This document shows positions 17,337 through 27,386 of a stretch of 60,703 bases of DNA, in pieces. Origin of the DNA: Bacteroides xylanisolvens XB1A. Its GTDB lineage: Bacteria; Bacteroidota; Bacteroidia; Bacteroidales; Bacteroidaceae. A program made the translations under genes and the position numbers. The notes below the pieces were generated by a model. That model saw nothing but the letters and a program-made list of their open reading frames with translations, searched no databases and had not been told where the DNA came from. The stretch lies in the NCBI RefSeq assembly GCF_000210075.1, contig NC_021017.1:1752311-1813013 (forward strand). The letters run 5' to 3'. Within the stretch, counting starts at the first letter, position 1. Each line of letters opens with the position of its first letter.

Positions 17337-19145
17337 ATGAGAGAGACTTTAAAGACATATTTCGGGTACGATAATTTCCGTCCTCTGCAAGAAGAAATCA
17401 TCCGACACATCCTGAACAAACAGGATGCATTGGTATTAATGCCCACTGGTGGGGGGAAATCAATCTGTTACCAACTTCCCGCACTGCTTTGCGAAGGTAC
17501 TGCCGTTGTCGTTTCTCCCCTCATCTCATTGATGAAAGATCAGGTAGAAGCATTGCTGGCAAACGGCATCGCTGCCGGAGCGCTGAACAGCAGTAATGAC
17601 GAAACAGAAAACGCTAATCTGCGCCGCGCATGCATTGAAGGTCGCCTGAAGCTGCTTTACATTTCACCGGAAAAACTTTTAGCTGAAAAGGACTATTTGT
17701 TGCGGGATATGAACATCTCTCTGTTTGCTATTGATGAAGCTCATTGTATTTCGCAATGGGGACATGATTTCCGTCCGGAATACACACAAATGGGAGTGCT
17801 CCACCAACAATTTCCGCAAATACCAATTGTCGCACTAACTGCCACCGCGGATAAAATCACGCGTGAAGACATCGTACGGCAATTGCATCTGAACCATCCG
17901 CGTACCTTCATTTCCTCGTTCGACCGTCCCAACATCAGCCTGACTGTGAAACGTGGATTTCAAGCGAAGGAAAAGAACAAGGCTATCTTAGAATTTATCC
18001 ACCGCCACGGGGAAGAAAGCGGGATTATTTACTGCATGAGTCGAAGTAAGACGGAAACCGTCGCACAGATGTTACAGAAGCAGGGTATCCGCTGCGGTGT
18101 TTATCACGCCGGGTTATCCACTCAACACCGGGACGAAACACAGAATGATTTTATTAACGACCGCATACAAGTGGTATGTGCCACCATTGCTTTTGGAATG
18201 GGGATTGATAAATCAAATGTCCGCTGGGTGATACATTATAACCTGCCTAAAAGTATAGAAAGCTTTTATCAGGAAATAGGACGTGCCGGACGTGACGGGC
18301 TTCCCAGCAATACTGTCCTGTTTTATTCATTAGGCGACTTAATATTACTAACTAAATTCGCTTCGGAAAGTAATCAGCAAAATATCAATCTGGAAAAGCT
18401 CCAACGTATGCAGCAATACGCAGAGGCCGATATTTGCCGACGAAGAATCTTATTAAGCTACTTCGGAGAAACAACAACAGAGGATTGCGGTAACTGCGAT
18501 GTTTGTAAAAATCCCCCTCAACGATTCGACGGTACAGTCATCGTGCAAAAAGCATTAAGTGCCATCGCACGCACAGAACAACAAATCAGCACAGGAGTGT
18601 TGATTGATATTCTTCGTGGAAACTATTCTGCGGAAGTAACCGGAAAAGGGTATCAGGAACTTAAAACGTTCGGTGCCGGACGCGACATTCCTCCTCGTGA
18701 CTGGCAAGACTATCTGCTTCAAATGCTGCAACTCGGCTACTTTGAAATAGCTTATAATGAGAATAATCATCTCAAAATAACGTCAAGCGGAAGTGATGTT
18801 CTCTTCGGAAGGACACAAGCGGCATTGGTAGTTATCCAGCATGAGGAAGCAGTTACCCGAAAAGGAAAAAAGAAAAAAGTGGTTATCGCCAAAGAACTCC
18901 CCTTCGGCGCGGCAGGCGGCGAAAGCCAAGATTTGTTCGAAGCATTGCGAGGATTAAGAAAACAACTTGCCGATCAGGAAGCTTTGCCCGCCTATATCGT
19001 CTTGTCAGACAAAGTGTTGCATCTGCTTTGCATCTCACGTCCCACCACCATCGAAGAGTTTGGAGAAATCAGTGGTATCGGCGAACACAAGAAAAAGAAA
19101 TATGGAAAGGATTTCGTAAACCTGATTAGACAGTTCGTAGAATAA
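17337..19145 (+). CDS. recQ: ATP-dependent DNA helicase RecQ
   Basis: About 600 residues. The helicase core has MPTGGGKSICYQ (Walker A), DEAHCISQWGHDFRP (DEAH box and aromatic loop) and QEIGRAGRDG (motif VI). Then comes the zinc-binding CRRRILLSYFGE...CGNCDVC, the RQC winged helix, and a C-terminal HRDC-like segment (PAYIVLSDKVLHLLC, GISGIGEHK). It unwinds DNA in recombination and fork repair. Start choice: the frame is open from 17280, but the promoter box at 17307-17314 places the transcript start near 17318. That leaves ATG 17319 (which would be leaderless) or ATG 17337 (MRETLKTYFGYD, the usual family N-terminus), which I prefer. Confidence 0.93.
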   Translation: MRETLKTYFGYDNFRPLQEEIIRHILNKQDALVLMPTGGGKSICYQLPALLCEGTAVVVSPLISLMKDQVEALLANGIAAGALNSSNDETENANLRRACIEGRLKLLYISPEKLLAEKDYLLRDMNISLFAIDEAHCISQWGHDFRPEYTQMGVLHQQFPQIPIVALTATADKITREDIVRQLHLNHPRTFISSFDRPNISLTVKRGFQAKEKNKAILEFIHRHGEESGIIYCMSRSKTETVAQMLQKQGIRCGVYHAGLSTQHRDETQNDFINDRIQVVCATIAFGMGIDKSNVRWVIHYNLPKSIESFYQEIGRAGRDGLPSNTVLFYSLGDLILLTKFASESNQQNINLEKLQRMQQYAEADICRRRILLSYFGETTTEDCGNCDVCKNPPQRFDGTVIVQKALSAIARTEQQISTGVLIDILRGNYSAEVTGKGYQELKTFGAGRDIPPRDWQDYLLQMLQLGYFEIAYNENNHLKITSSGSDVLFGRTQAALVVIQHEEAVTRKGKKKKVVIAKELPFGAAGGESQDLFEALRGLRKQLADQEALPAYIVLSDKVLHLLCISRPTTIEEFGEISGIGEHKKKKYGKDFVNLIRQFVE

Positions 19146-19217
19146 AAGAAATTCTTGAATAGTATATATTAACGAGTCACCTGACTAATGATTATTCGTT
19201 CCACCCGGGTTATCCTT

Positions 19218-19261
19218 TCGTTCCACATAGGTAGAACTAAAGGGAAACAACTGTGGAACGA
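19218..19261. terminator. Hairpin between convergent recQ and TPR genes
   Basis: TCGTTCCACA and TGTGGAACGA form a perfect 10-bp stem with a 24-base loop. No T-run follows, so a terminator role is only inferred from position. The same GTTCCACA core is used in the hairpin at 33587-33631. Confidence 0.4.
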
Positions 19262-19329
19262 ACTAATGTCCATAGCAAAAGGCGCTCACTTATGTAAACC
19301 GGAAAGATATAGTTGGCTTATTAATAACT

Positions 19330-20148
19330 TCACTTGCATTGCCGCAATTGCTCGTGCAAATCAGCCGGAGGCACTCCCAATGAAATAGCTTTTTCAAAGT
19401 CAGCTTTTGCCAATCCTTTCTTCTTCTGTGCCAGGTAGATATTTCCACGCAACAGATAAGCATCAGCCGAGGCAGCATCCAACCGGATGGCTTCCTCCAA
19501 ATCGACCAATGCCAAATCTTCATGTTTCATCTCACGTTCCACATCGGCACGGGCAATATAGAGCGTCGCATCTTCAGGAGTGGCCGCAAGCATCTTATTC
19601 AATATTTCAAGAGCTTCCCGGAATTTTCCTTCTTTCTGCTCCAAAGTAGCCAGTCCCAGCCGTCCGCTATAGCTCTGCGGATCGAGCTCCAATAAACGAT
19701 TATAATCTATTCTCGCAGCCGGATAATCGCGGCGGAGCACATAAATATAAGCACGCATCAACAAAGCTTCTTTGTTCTGCTTGTCCTCGTCCAACACCTG
19801 GCAATAATCCGTATAAGCACGGTCTGTTTTTCCCATTTCCATATAAATGGCGGCACGGTCGAGCAAAATAGGGACTGCCAAAGGAGCAAAGTTCAGTGCA
19901 AAAGAATAAGATTCCAATGCCTTATCAAACTCGCCCAAACGGCGCTGAACCAACCCCAAGTTAGAAAAGAGCAGTGCATTCTTTGCATTTTTCGGTTCCA
20001 ACTTCAAAGCCTGAAGCAAAAGTTCCTCTGCCTGGGGAAGACTGTCTTTTTCGATACACTCAATGGCTCTCTCGGACAATTGCTGATAGGTTTGCGCAAA
20101 GGTAACAGCCGGAAAACAAAAAAGCAAAGCTATAATTATTCTTACCAT
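19330..20148 (-). CDS. Periplasmic TPR-repeat protein
   Basis: 272 residues. A Sec signal peptide (IIIALLFCFPAVTFAQ) is followed by about six to seven tetratricopeptide repeats from residue 20 to the end, recognisable by the W/L-G-Y-A-F-A-P spacing, e.g. ALLFSNLGLVQRRLGEFDKA and DAYLLRGNIYLAQKKKGLA. Such proteins are protein-binding scaffolds; no partner can be named. It lies 27 bp after cysK on the same strand and may be co-transcribed with it. Confidence 0.85.
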   Translation of the reverse strand: MVRIIIALLFCFPAVTFAQTYQQLSERAIECIEKDSLPQAEELLLQALKLEPKNAKNALLFSNLGLVQRRLGEFDKALESYSFALNFAPLAVPILLDRAAIYMEMGKTDRAYTDYCQVLDEDKQNKEALLMRAYIYVLRRDYPAARIDYNRLLELDPQSYSGRLGLATLEQKEGKFREALEILNKMLAATPEDATLYIARADVEREMKHEDLALVDLEEAIRLDAASADAYLLRGNIYLAQKKKGLAKADFEKAISLGVPPADLHEQLRQCK

Positions 20149-20175
20149 GGTTCAGGTCTTTTTATAGTGAATGAA

Positions 20176-21126
20176 TTAATCCAATGGATATGCGTCAAAA
20201 GCAAACAGTTCGGTCGACAAATAACGCTCTCCCGTATCAGGTAACAACGCTACTATTTTTTTGTTCTTAAATTCCGGGCGTTGTGACAGTTGACGGGCGG
20301 CATACACAGCTGCTCCCGAAGAAATACCCGCCAACAGACCTTCTGTTGCCGCTAACTCACGTCCTGCACGAATCGCTTCATCATCTGGCACGCCTATTAC
20401 TTCATCCACCACCGAAGCATCATAAAGCTTCGGGATAAAATTCGCTCCAATACCTTGAATACGATGCGAGGCCGCCTCTCCGCCTGCCAACACTGGAGAC
20501 GATGCCGGTTCCACAGCAACAATATAAATATTCGGATTATGTTTCTTCAAAGCACGAGCTACCCCGCAGACTGTTCCCCCGGTACCAACTCCGGCTACAA
20601 AAACGGCCACTTCACCGTCTGTATCCCTCCAAATTTCTTCACCCGTTGTCCGTTCATGAACAGCAGCATTGGCGGGATTTTCAAATTGTTGCAAAATCAC
20701 CGAACCGGGAATACTATCACGCAACTCCTGCGCTTTGGCAATGGAAGCTGCCATCCCTCCCAGCCCATCTGTCAATACAATCTGCGCACCCAACGCTTTC
20801 AACAGATTCCGCCGTTCCAGACTCATCGTTTCGGGCATGGTCAATATCAGGTGATACCCTTTAATAGTAGCCACCATTGCCAACCCTACACCTGTATTTC
20901 CGCTTGTCGGCTCAATAATCGTTGCACCGGGTTTCAATGCTCCACGAGCTTCCGCATCTTCAATCATCGAAAGAGCGACTCTGTCTTTTACACTTCCCGC
21001 CGGATTAAAAGCCTCCAGTTTGGCAATAATATTTTGTTCCAGACCATACTTTCCACTATAACCGGAAAGTTCCATCAAAGGGGTATTCCCCACTAAATCT
21101 GTTAGTTTCTTTGCAATCTTTGCCAT
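20176..21126 (-). CDS. cysK: Cysteine synthase (O-acetylserine sulfhydrylase)
   Basis: 316 residues, PLP-dependent fold II. Motifs: the PLP Lys in NPAGSVKDRVA near residue 46, PTSGNTGVGLA near 74 and the phosphate loop GVGTGGTVCG near 182. It makes cysteine from O-acetylserine and sulfide. No cysE is next to it. Its promoter lies in the 131-bp region shared with the divergent LtaS-like gene. Confidence 0.95.
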   Translation of the reverse strand: MAKIAKKLTDLVGNTPLMELSGYSGKYGLEQNIIAKLEAFNPAGSVKDRVALSMIEDAEARGALKPGATIIEPTSGNTGVGLAMVATIKGYHLILTMPETMSLERRNLLKALGAQIVLTDGLGGMAASIAKAQELRDSIPGSVILQQFENPANAAVHERTTGEEIWRDTDGEVAVFVAGVGTGGTVCGVARALKKHNPNIYIVAVEPASSPVLAGGEAASHRIQGIGANFIPKLYDASVVDEVIGVPDDEAIRAGRELAATEGLLAGISSGAAVYAARQLSQRPEFKNKKIVALLPDTGERYLSTELFAFDAYPLD

Positions 21127-21156
21127 CTTATTACTTCATTTTTGTCACAGACACGA

Positions 21157-21164
21157 CAAAGATA
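21157..21164 (-). promoter_or_regulatory. cysK promoter, -7 box
   Basis: TATCTTTG on the minus strand fits TAnnTTTG, about 30 bases before the cysK ATG. Confidence 0.6.
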
Positions 21165-21219
21165 TGGAAAAAAAGGTATGTTTTACATCACATCATGAGA
21201 AAGATAAGGAAAAGTATAG

Positions 21220-21227
21220 TAACTTTG
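21220..21227 (+). promoter_or_regulatory. Promoter of the LtaS-like gene, -7 box
   Basis: TAACTTTG fits TAnnTTTG and lies 30 bases before the ATG at 21258, supporting that start over the longer open frame from 21111. Confidence 0.6.
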
Positions 21228-21257
21228 TATCCGTTCAATCTTTTTAAGTTTACATAT

Positions 21258-23093
21258 ATGAAAAAGAGAATTATACAATTTCTCACGACCTATTTTTTAT
21301 TTGTTCTTTTATTCGTTCTTCAGAAACCAATCTTCATGGTTTACTACCATGACTTATATACTAATGTATCTTTGGGTGACTATTTCCGCGTCATGTGGCA
21401 CGGATTACCACTGGATTTATCTCTTGCGGGCTACCTGACCGCTATCCCCGGAATCCTGCTCATTGCTTCCGCCTGGACAAATTCATCCATACTCCGCCGC
21501 ATCCGGCAAGGATATTTCGGAGTAATAGCCTTTGTCATGGCCTGCATTTTTATCATCGACCTGGGATTGTATGGCTTTTGGGGATTCCGTCTGGACGCCA
21601 CTCCTATTTTCTATTTTTTCTCTTCTCCCAAAGATGCCATGGCAAGTGTCAGTTTTTGGTTCGTACTACTTGGAATTCTGGCTATATTGATCTATGCAGC
21701 AATTCTATACTGTATTTTCTATTGTGTCCTTATCCGGGAGAAAAAGCCTCTGAAAATACCTTATCGACGCCAGAATGTCTCGCTTGCACTGCTTTTGCTG
21801 ACAGCGGCACTCTTCATCCCTATCCGGGGCGGATTCAGCGTATCCACCATGAATTTAAGCAAGGTGTATTTCAGTCAGGACCAACGCATGAATCATGCAG
21901 CCATTAATCCGGCATTCAGCTTCATGTATTCTGCCACCCATCAGAATAATTTCGATAAGCAGTATCGCTTCATGGACCCGAAAATAGCCGACGAATTATT
22001 TGCAGAGATGGTAGACAAACCCGTCGCAGTAACCGACAGCATCCCCCAATTATTGAATACACAACGCCCGAACATTATTTTCATTATCCTTGAGAGTTTC
22101 TCCACACACTTGATGGAAACTTTCGGAGGACAACCCAATGTGGCTGTCAACATGGATAAATTCGCAAAAGAAGGCGTATTATTCAGCAACTTCTACGGCA
22201 GCAGTTTCCGCACAGACCGCGGACTGGCATCTATCATCAGCGGATATCCCGGACAGCCGAGCACCAGCATCATGAAATATCCCGAAAAGACGGACAAACT
22301 TCCTTCCATCCCCCGCAGCTTGAAAAATGCAGGATACAGCCTCGAATACTACTATGGAGGAGATGCCGATTTCACCAATATGCGCTCTTACCTGGTATCT
22401 TCCGGAATCGAGAAGATTATTTCCGATAAAGATTTCCCTCTGTCCGAACGTACCGGAAAATGGGGAGCACAAGATCACGTTTTGTTCCAACGCCTGATGA
22501 AAGACCTGAAAGAAGAAAAACAAGAAGAGCCATTCCTGAAACTGGTTCAGACATCAAGCAGCCACGAACCATTCGAAGTTCCGTTCCACAGGCTGGATGA
22601 TAAAGTCCTCAACTCCTTTGCGTATGCCGACAGTTGTGTGGGAAATTTCGTGAAACAGTATCAGGAAACACCGTTATGGAAAAACACACTGTTTGTTCTC
22701 GTTCCCGATCATCAGGGTGCATACCCATACCCGATAGAAAATCCGCTGGACGGACAAACCATTCCGCTGATTTTAATCGGAGGTGCAATTAAACAACCTC
22801 TCGTAATAGATACCTATGCTTCGCAAATTGACATTGCCGCCACTTTGCTCGCTCAATTAGGATTGCCGCACGATGAATTTACTTTCAGCAAGAATATCCT
22901 GAATCCGGGTTCTCCTCATTTCGCATACTTTACCCGGCCGGATTATTTCGGAATGATTACTGCCGATAACCAATTGGTGTACAATCTGGACGCCAATACC
23001 GTACAACTGGACGAAGGCACCGCCAAAGGAGCTAACCTGGAAAAAGGAAAAGCGTTCTTACAGAAGCTCTACGATGATCTTGCCAAACGCTAA
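21258..23093 (+). CDS. LtaS-like sulfatase-fold membrane transferase
   Basis: 611 residues. The first about 200 residues hold five hydrophobic segments. The C-terminal about 350 form an extracytoplasmic sulfatase/alkaline-phosphatase fold: FIILESFSTHLMETFGG (metal Glu near residue 275), SSFRTDRGLASI (nucleophile Thr), and VPDHQGAYP with metal-binding Asp/His near the C-terminus. This is the lipoteichoic-acid-synthase/phosphoglycerol-transferase type. In a Gram-negative it is likely to add phosphoethanolamine or phosphoglycerol to an envelope glycan or lipid (inference). It is followed on the same strand by a PAP2 phosphatase, another envelope-lipid enzyme. Confidence 0.87.
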   Translation: MKKRIIQFLTTYFLFVLLFVLQKPIFMVYYHDLYTNVSLGDYFRVMWHGLPLDLSLAGYLTAIPGILLIASAWTNSSILRRIRQGYFGVIAFVMACIFIIDLGLYGFWGFRLDATPIFYFFSSPKDAMASVSFWFVLLGILAILIYAAILYCIFYCVLIREKKPLKIPYRRQNVSLALLLLTAALFIPIRGGFSVSTMNLSKVYFSQDQRMNHAAINPAFSFMYSATHQNNFDKQYRFMDPKIADELFAEMVDKPVAVTDSIPQLLNTQRPNIIFIILESFSTHLMETFGGQPNVAVNMDKFAKEGVLFSNFYGSSFRTDRGLASIISGYPGQPSTSIMKYPEKTDKLPSIPRSLKNAGYSLEYYYGGDADFTNMRSYLVSSGIEKIISDKDFPLSERTGKWGAQDHVLFQRLMKDLKEEKQEEPFLKLVQTSSSHEPFEVPFHRLDDKVLNSFAYADSCVGNFVKQYQETPLWKNTLFVLVPDHQGAYPYPIENPLDGQTIPLILIGGAIKQPLVIDTYASQIDIAATLLAQLGLPHDEFTFSKNILNPGSPHFAYFTRPDYFGMITADNQLVYNLDANTVQLDEGTAKGANLEKGKAFLQKLYDDLAKR

Positions 23094-23151
23094 TTATTAA
23101 GAAATATGGAATATTTATAAGGTAATATAGGACATTTACTATTCTTTATTG

Positions 23152-23159
23152 TATATTTG
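23152..23159 (+). promoter_or_regulatory. Promoter of the PAP2 gene, -7 box
   Basis: TATATTTG fits TAnnTTTG, about 30 bases before the PAP2 ATG; so this gene need not depend on readthrough from the LtaS-like gene. Confidence 0.55.
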
Positions 23160-23188
23160 CGACGTTAAAAATAGATCAATAAAGCCGG

Positions 23189-23878
23189 ATGATACATAGC
23201 GAAATCGTGCAATTCCTTTCGGAGATAGATACAAATATCTTCTTATCTTTCAATGGTATACACTCCCCTTTCTGGGATTATTTCATGAGTTCCTTTACGG
23301 GTAAAATAATCTGGGTTCCCATGTATGCCACCATATTATACATATTATTAAGAAATTTCCATTGGAAGGTAGTCGTATGTTATGTGGCAGCTATCGCGCT
23401 CACGATAACCTTTGCCGACCAAATGTGCAGCAGTATCATCCGCCCGGTAGTGGCACGCCTGCGTCCCGCCAATCCGGACAACCCTATTGTGGATATGGTA
23501 TATATCGTAAACGGGTATCGTGGAGGAAGTTATGGTTTCCCATCGTGCCATGCGGCCAATTCATTGGGTCTTGCCATGTTTGTAGTATTTCTGTTCCGTA
23601 AACGTTGGCTAAGTATTTTCATCGTAACTTGGGCAATTCTTAACTGCTATACACGTATATACTTGGGTGTACATTATCCCGGTGATTTACTCGTAGGAGG
23701 TATTATCGGAGGATTCGGCGGTTGGCTATTCTGTACTATCGCTCACAAAATAGCCATTTATTTGGAACCTTCCACCCGTACGAAGAGAAAAGATATAAAA
23801 CAATGGCCAGTCACTATTTATGTAGGATTGCTGACAGTGCTCGGTATCATTATATATTCCATAATTAAAAGCTGGTAA
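23189..23878 (+). CDS. PAP2-family membrane phosphatase
   Basis: 229 residues with six hydrophobic segments. The three PAP2 motifs are in order: RPVVARLRP near residue 89, YGFPSCHAAN near 115 (the first catalytic His), and TRIYLGVHYPGD near 150 (the second catalytic His and its Asp). Such enzymes dephosphorylate undecaprenyl pyrophosphate, phosphatidate or lipid A at the membrane. Its exact substrate cannot be told. Confidence 0.88.
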   Translation: MIHSEIVQFLSEIDTNIFLSFNGIHSPFWDYFMSSFTGKIIWVPMYATILYILLRNFHWKVVVCYVAAIALTITFADQMCSSIIRPVVARLRPANPDNPIVDMVYIVNGYRGGSYGFPSCHAANSLGLAMFVVFLFRKRWLSIFIVTWAILNCYTRIYLGVHYPGDLLVGGIIGGFGGWLFCTIAHKIAIYLEPSTRTKRKDIKQWPVTIYVGLLTVLGIIIYSIIKSW

Positions 23879-23882
23879 GGTT

Positions 23883-24090
23883 CACCACAGATTGCACAGA
23901 TTCACACAGATTTCAAATGATAAAAAAGATATTCCACAAGAAGAATGAAGAGTAAGTGGAGTTATCAAACAAAATCTGAATATTAAAAATCACCCACGTT
24001 ATAGATAGCTATAACGTGGGTGAAATTATTTATAAAGGGCTGTTATACAGCTCCATCAGCAATCTGTGTGAATCGGTGTAATCTGTGGTG
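23883..24090. repeat. Inverted-repeat element with an internal hairpin
   Basis: Terminal arms 23883-23912 and 24061-24090 are 30-bp inverted repeats with about 27 matches, of the same family as the perfect element at 5039-5116. The 148 bases between them contain a 15-bp stem at 23990-24023 (CACCCACGTTATAG, loop ATAG, and complement). The layout resembles a small non-coding element with terminal inverted repeats. It separates the convergent PAP2 and leuB genes and may also terminate both. Confidence 0.7.
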
Positions 24091-24097
24091 TAGAATA

Positions 24098-25159
24098 TCA
24101 AGCTTTCTTGATATAATCAACAATCCACTGTCCTACTTCTTTCGTTCCGTATTTAGCACCGTCAGCCACCTGAATTTCCGGTGTACGTACATTCTCATCC
24201 AAAGAAGCGTCTACTGCTTTACGAATCAGCGCACCCTCTTCTTTGCAATCGAAATACTCGAACAACATAGCTACGGAAAGAATTTGTGCCAACGGATTAG
24301 CAATATTCAATCCTTTAGCCTGCGGCCATGAACCGTGAATCGGTTCAAACACCGGAGTACTCTCGCCTGTGGAAGCAGAAGGAAGCAAGCCCATAGAACC
24401 ACTGATTACAGAACCTTCGTCAGTCAGAATATCACCGAAGGTGTTTTCCGTTACCATCACATCGAAGAAAGCAGGTTCCTGAATCATCTTCATTGCAGCA
24501 TTGTCCACAAACATATAATCTGTTGTCACTTCCGGATAGTTCGGAGCCATTTCCTGTGCAATCTGACGCCACAGACGGGAAGAAGCCAACACGTTTGCCT
24601 TATCTACCACCGTCAGGTGTTTTCTGCGCTTCATCGCATATTCAAAAGCCACTTTCAAGATACGTTCGATTTCCGGGCGAGTATAATAGTTGGTATCATA
24701 CGCTTTGTCATTATCCTGATACTTTTCACCGAAATACATACCTCCGGTCAACTCACGGATACAGATAAAATCTGCGTTCTCTACCAGTTCCGCACGCAAC
24801 GGAGATTTGTGAATCAGGCATTTGAATGTCTGCACCGGACGGATATTAGCGAAAAGTCCCAATTTCTTACGCATCGCCAACAAACCTTGTTCCGGACGTA
24901 CCTTAGCAGTAGGGTCGTTATCAAATTTCGGATCGCCTACGGCAGAGAATAAAACAGCATCCGCATCTTTACAAACCTGATAGGTTGCTTCCGGAAACGG
25001 ATCGCCTACTTTATCAATCGCATCAGCTCCACAGATTGCATATTCGTAACTTACTTTGTGGCCAAACTTCTCGCAAACAGCACTCATCACATCTACACCT
25101 TGCACAGAGATCTCCGGTCCGATGCCGTCGCCTGCTAATACAGCAATTTTAAAATCCAT
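24098..25159 (-). CDS. leuB: 3-isopropylmalate dehydrogenase
   Basis: 353 residues, family of NAD-linked beta-decarboxylating dehydrogenases. GDGIGPEI at the N-terminus, [10 protein letters not shown] near residue 137 and GSAPD-equivalent region ending [12 protein letters not shown] near 270 are seen. It oxidises 3-isopropylmalate to 2-oxoisocaproate precursor in leucine synthesis, and the same enzyme can act on beta-methylmalate in the citramalate route to isoleucine. Last gene of the leftward leu operon. Confidence 0.94.
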   Translation of the reverse strand: MDFKIAVLAGDGIGPEISVQGVDVMSAVCEKFGHKVSYEYAICGADAIDKVGDPFPEATYQVCKDADAVLFSAVGDPKFDNDPTAKVRPEQGLLAMRKKLGLFANIRPVQTFKCLIHKSPLRAELVENADFICIRELTGGMYFGEKYQDNDKAYDTNYYTRPEIERILKVAFEYAMKRRKHLTVVDKANVLASSRLWRQIAQEMAPNYPEVTTDYMFVDNAAMKMIQEPAFFDVMVTENTFGDILTDEGSVISGSMGLLPSASTGESTPVFEPIHGSWPQAKGLNIANPLAQILSVAMLFEYFDCKEEGALIRKAVDASLDENVRTPEIQVADGAKYGTKEVGQWIVDYIKKA

Positions 25160-25219
25160 AATCGTTTATTCTTCTATTTATATATTCTTATAAAAAACAT
25201 TCTTTGGGCAAGTTATCTC

Positions 25220-26767
25220 TCACTTGCTCTTCTCGTATTCATCTTCGATGAGGTTCAACATCTTCATAGTAGCTTTGATGGCAGCTTCCGTCTGATCGGC
25301 ATCAAGTCCGCGGGTACGGAACACCTGCTCGTCATAACTCCATGTGATTACTGTCTGCACAAATGCATCCGTGCGCCCACCAGGAGGGATTGTCACCGCA
25401 TAATTGGTCAGCATCGGGAATTTGCGTCCCAATGTCACCTTATATATCTTACGCAATGCACGAACAAAAGCATCATACTGGCCATCACCGCCTGAACTCT
25501 CTTCGTACTCTTTTCCGTTGATTTCTATCTTCAACGTAGCCATCGGTTTCAATCCATGAGCCAGATTCACAAAATAGCTCTTCAGTTTGACCTTCTCACC
25601 AATCGCTCCATGCTTCAACACATCAGAAACGATGTACGGCAAATCTTCCTGTGTCACCAATTCTTTCTTGTCGCCCAGTTCGATGATACGCTCCGTCACC
25701 TTGCGCATAGCATCTTCATCCAGCTCCAATCCGAGGTCTTCGAGATTTTTGCGGATATTGGCTTTGCCGCTTGTCTTGCCCAACGCATATTCACGTTTAC
25801 GGCCAAAGCGTTCGGGAAGCAAATCATTACAGTAAAGATTATTTTTGTTATCTCCGTCGGCATGTACTCCTGCCACTTGCGTAAAGACATTCTCACCTAC
25901 AATCGGTTTGTTGGCAGGTATCATAATGCCCGAATAAGACTCCACTACCCGGCTGACATCATTCAAACGGCTCTCGTCGATATTGGTCGCCGCATTGAAA
26001 TGATCTTTCAGGATGGCTTGCACACTTGCGAGGGGAGCATTTCCAGCCCGTTCGCCCAGTCCGTTGATGGTGGTATGCAGTCCTTTGACACCGCTTAATA
26101 CGGCTGCAAGAACGTTGCTCACTGCCAAATCATAGTCATTGTGCGCATGGAAATCGAGATGAGTATTCGGATAACGTTTCTTCATCTTCCGCATATACTC
26201 TATCACTTGCAAGGGATTCAAGATACCCAACGTGTCAGGCAACATATAACGCTTGACACTCGTCTCTTGCAATCCATCCATCAACTGGAATACATATTCG
26301 GGAGAATCCTTGATACCGTTACTCCAATCTTCCAGATAAACATTGACGGTTATATCCTGCTCGTCGGCATAATGCACCACATTAATGATATCTGCCAGAT
26401 GTTCTTCCGGTGTCTTTTTCAGTTGTTGCGTACAATGCTTCAGTGAACCTTTGCAAAGAAGATTAATCACGCGACAACCAGTACGCTGAATCCAATCGAC
26501 AGAAGTATGCCCGTCAACAAAGCCGAGCACTTCCACTTTATGGAGCAGATTACGACGGGCCGCCCAGTCGCAAATCATCTTCACGGCTTCAAACTCACCG
26601 TCCGACACACGCGCCGAAGCAACCTCCACCCGGTCTACCTTCAAATCTTCTAACAGCAAACGGGCGATCATTAGTTTCTCATGAGGCACGAAAGATACTC
26701 CGCTGGTTTGTTCACCATCACGGAGCGTTGTGTCCATGATTTCTATTTTCACGCCTTCTTTTCCCAT
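25220..26767 (-). CDS. Second isopropylmalate-synthase homologue, probable citramalate synthase
   Basis: 515 residues. HMGL-like TIM barrel with [16 protein letters not shown] at the start and DFHAHNDYDLA and GLGERAGNAPL downstream, followed by a C-terminal regulatory domain (ESSGGDGQYDAFVRALRKI). It differs from the LeuA at the head of the operon, for instance FVPHEKLMIARLLLEDLKVDRVE, as expected for a paralogue with another acceptor. Pyruvate plus acetyl-CoA to (R)-citramalate is my best guess, since LeuCD and LeuB in the same operon complete that route to 2-oxobutyrate. It overlaps the end of leuD by 19 bases. A second true 2-isopropylmalate synthase cannot be ruled out. Confidence 0.75.
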   Translation of the reverse strand: MGKEGVKIEIMDTTLRDGEQTSGVSFVPHEKLMIARLLLEDLKVDRVEVASARVSDGEFEAVKMICDWAARRNLLHKVEVLGFVDGHTSVDWIQRTGCRVINLLCKGSLKHCTQQLKKTPEEHLADIINVVHYADEQDITVNVYLEDWSNGIKDSPEYVFQLMDGLQETSVKRYMLPDTLGILNPLQVIEYMRKMKKRYPNTHLDFHAHNDYDLAVSNVLAAVLSGVKGLHTTINGLGERAGNAPLASVQAILKDHFNAATNIDESRLNDVSRVVESYSGIMIPANKPIVGENVFTQVAGVHADGDNKNNLYCNDLLPERFGRKREYALGKTSGKANIRKNLEDLGLELDEDAMRKVTERIIELGDKKELVTQEDLPYIVSDVLKHGAIGEKVKLKSYFVNLAHGLKPMATLKIEINGKEYEESSGGDGQYDAFVRALRKIYKVTLGRKFPMLTNYAVTIPPGGRTDAFVQTVITWSYDEQVFRTRGLDADQTEAAIKATMKMLNLIEDEYEKSK

Positions 26768-27345
26768 TCTTCTATTTTATCTTTATTGCTTAACAAGAAA
26801 TCGATATCGTCCAATCCGTTCATCAAACAAAGTTTCTTGTAAGCATTGATTTCAAAATGTTCACTTTTACCTGTCGCCTTGTTGGTGATGGTCTGTTCGG
26901 GAAGATTCACTTCCACTTCCATCTTCGGGTCTGCTTCTATCGAATCGAACAATTCTTGCAGAAACTCTTCGGTTACAACCACCGGAAGCACAAAGTTGTT
27001 CAACTCATTATTCTTATGAATATCGGCAAAAAAACTGGATACCACCACACGGAAACCATAGCCGGCAATTGCCCAGGCTGCGTGTTCACGGCTGGAACCC
27101 GAACCGAAGTTCTTACCTGCCACCAATATCTGTCCGCTGTAAGTAGGGTTGTTCAACACAAAATCCTTGTTCAGGGAACCATCTGCATTGTAACGCCAGT
27201 CACGGAAAAGGTTATCACCGAAGAATTTCTCTTCACGAGTGGTTGCTTTCAAGAAACGTGCCGGAATAATCTGGTCGGTATCTACGTTTTCTAAAGGAAG
27301 AGGTACACAAGTACTTGTGATTATATTAAATTTTGTCTTAGCCAT
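26749..27345 (-). CDS. leuD: 3-isopropylmalate dehydratase small subunit
   Basis: 198 residues. NVDTDQIIPARFLK near residue 20 and GKNFGSGSSREHAAWAI near 77 are the swivel-domain signatures. It pairs with LeuC to isomerise 2- to 3-isopropylmalate. It sits 41 bp after leuC and overlaps the next gene. Confidence 0.95.
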   Translation of the reverse strand: MAKTKFNIITSTCVPLPLENVDTDQIIPARFLKATTREEKFFGDNLFRDWRYNADGSLNKDFVLNNPTYSGQILVAGKNFGSGSSREHAAWAIAGYGFRVVVSSFFADIHKNNELNNFVLPVVVTEEFLQELFDSIEADPKMEVEVNLPEQTITNKATGKSEHFEINAYKKLCLMNGLDDIDFLLSNKDKIEEWEKKA

Positions 27346-27386
27346 CGCCTTATTTATGAATTATAAATTATGATTTATGATTGAAA

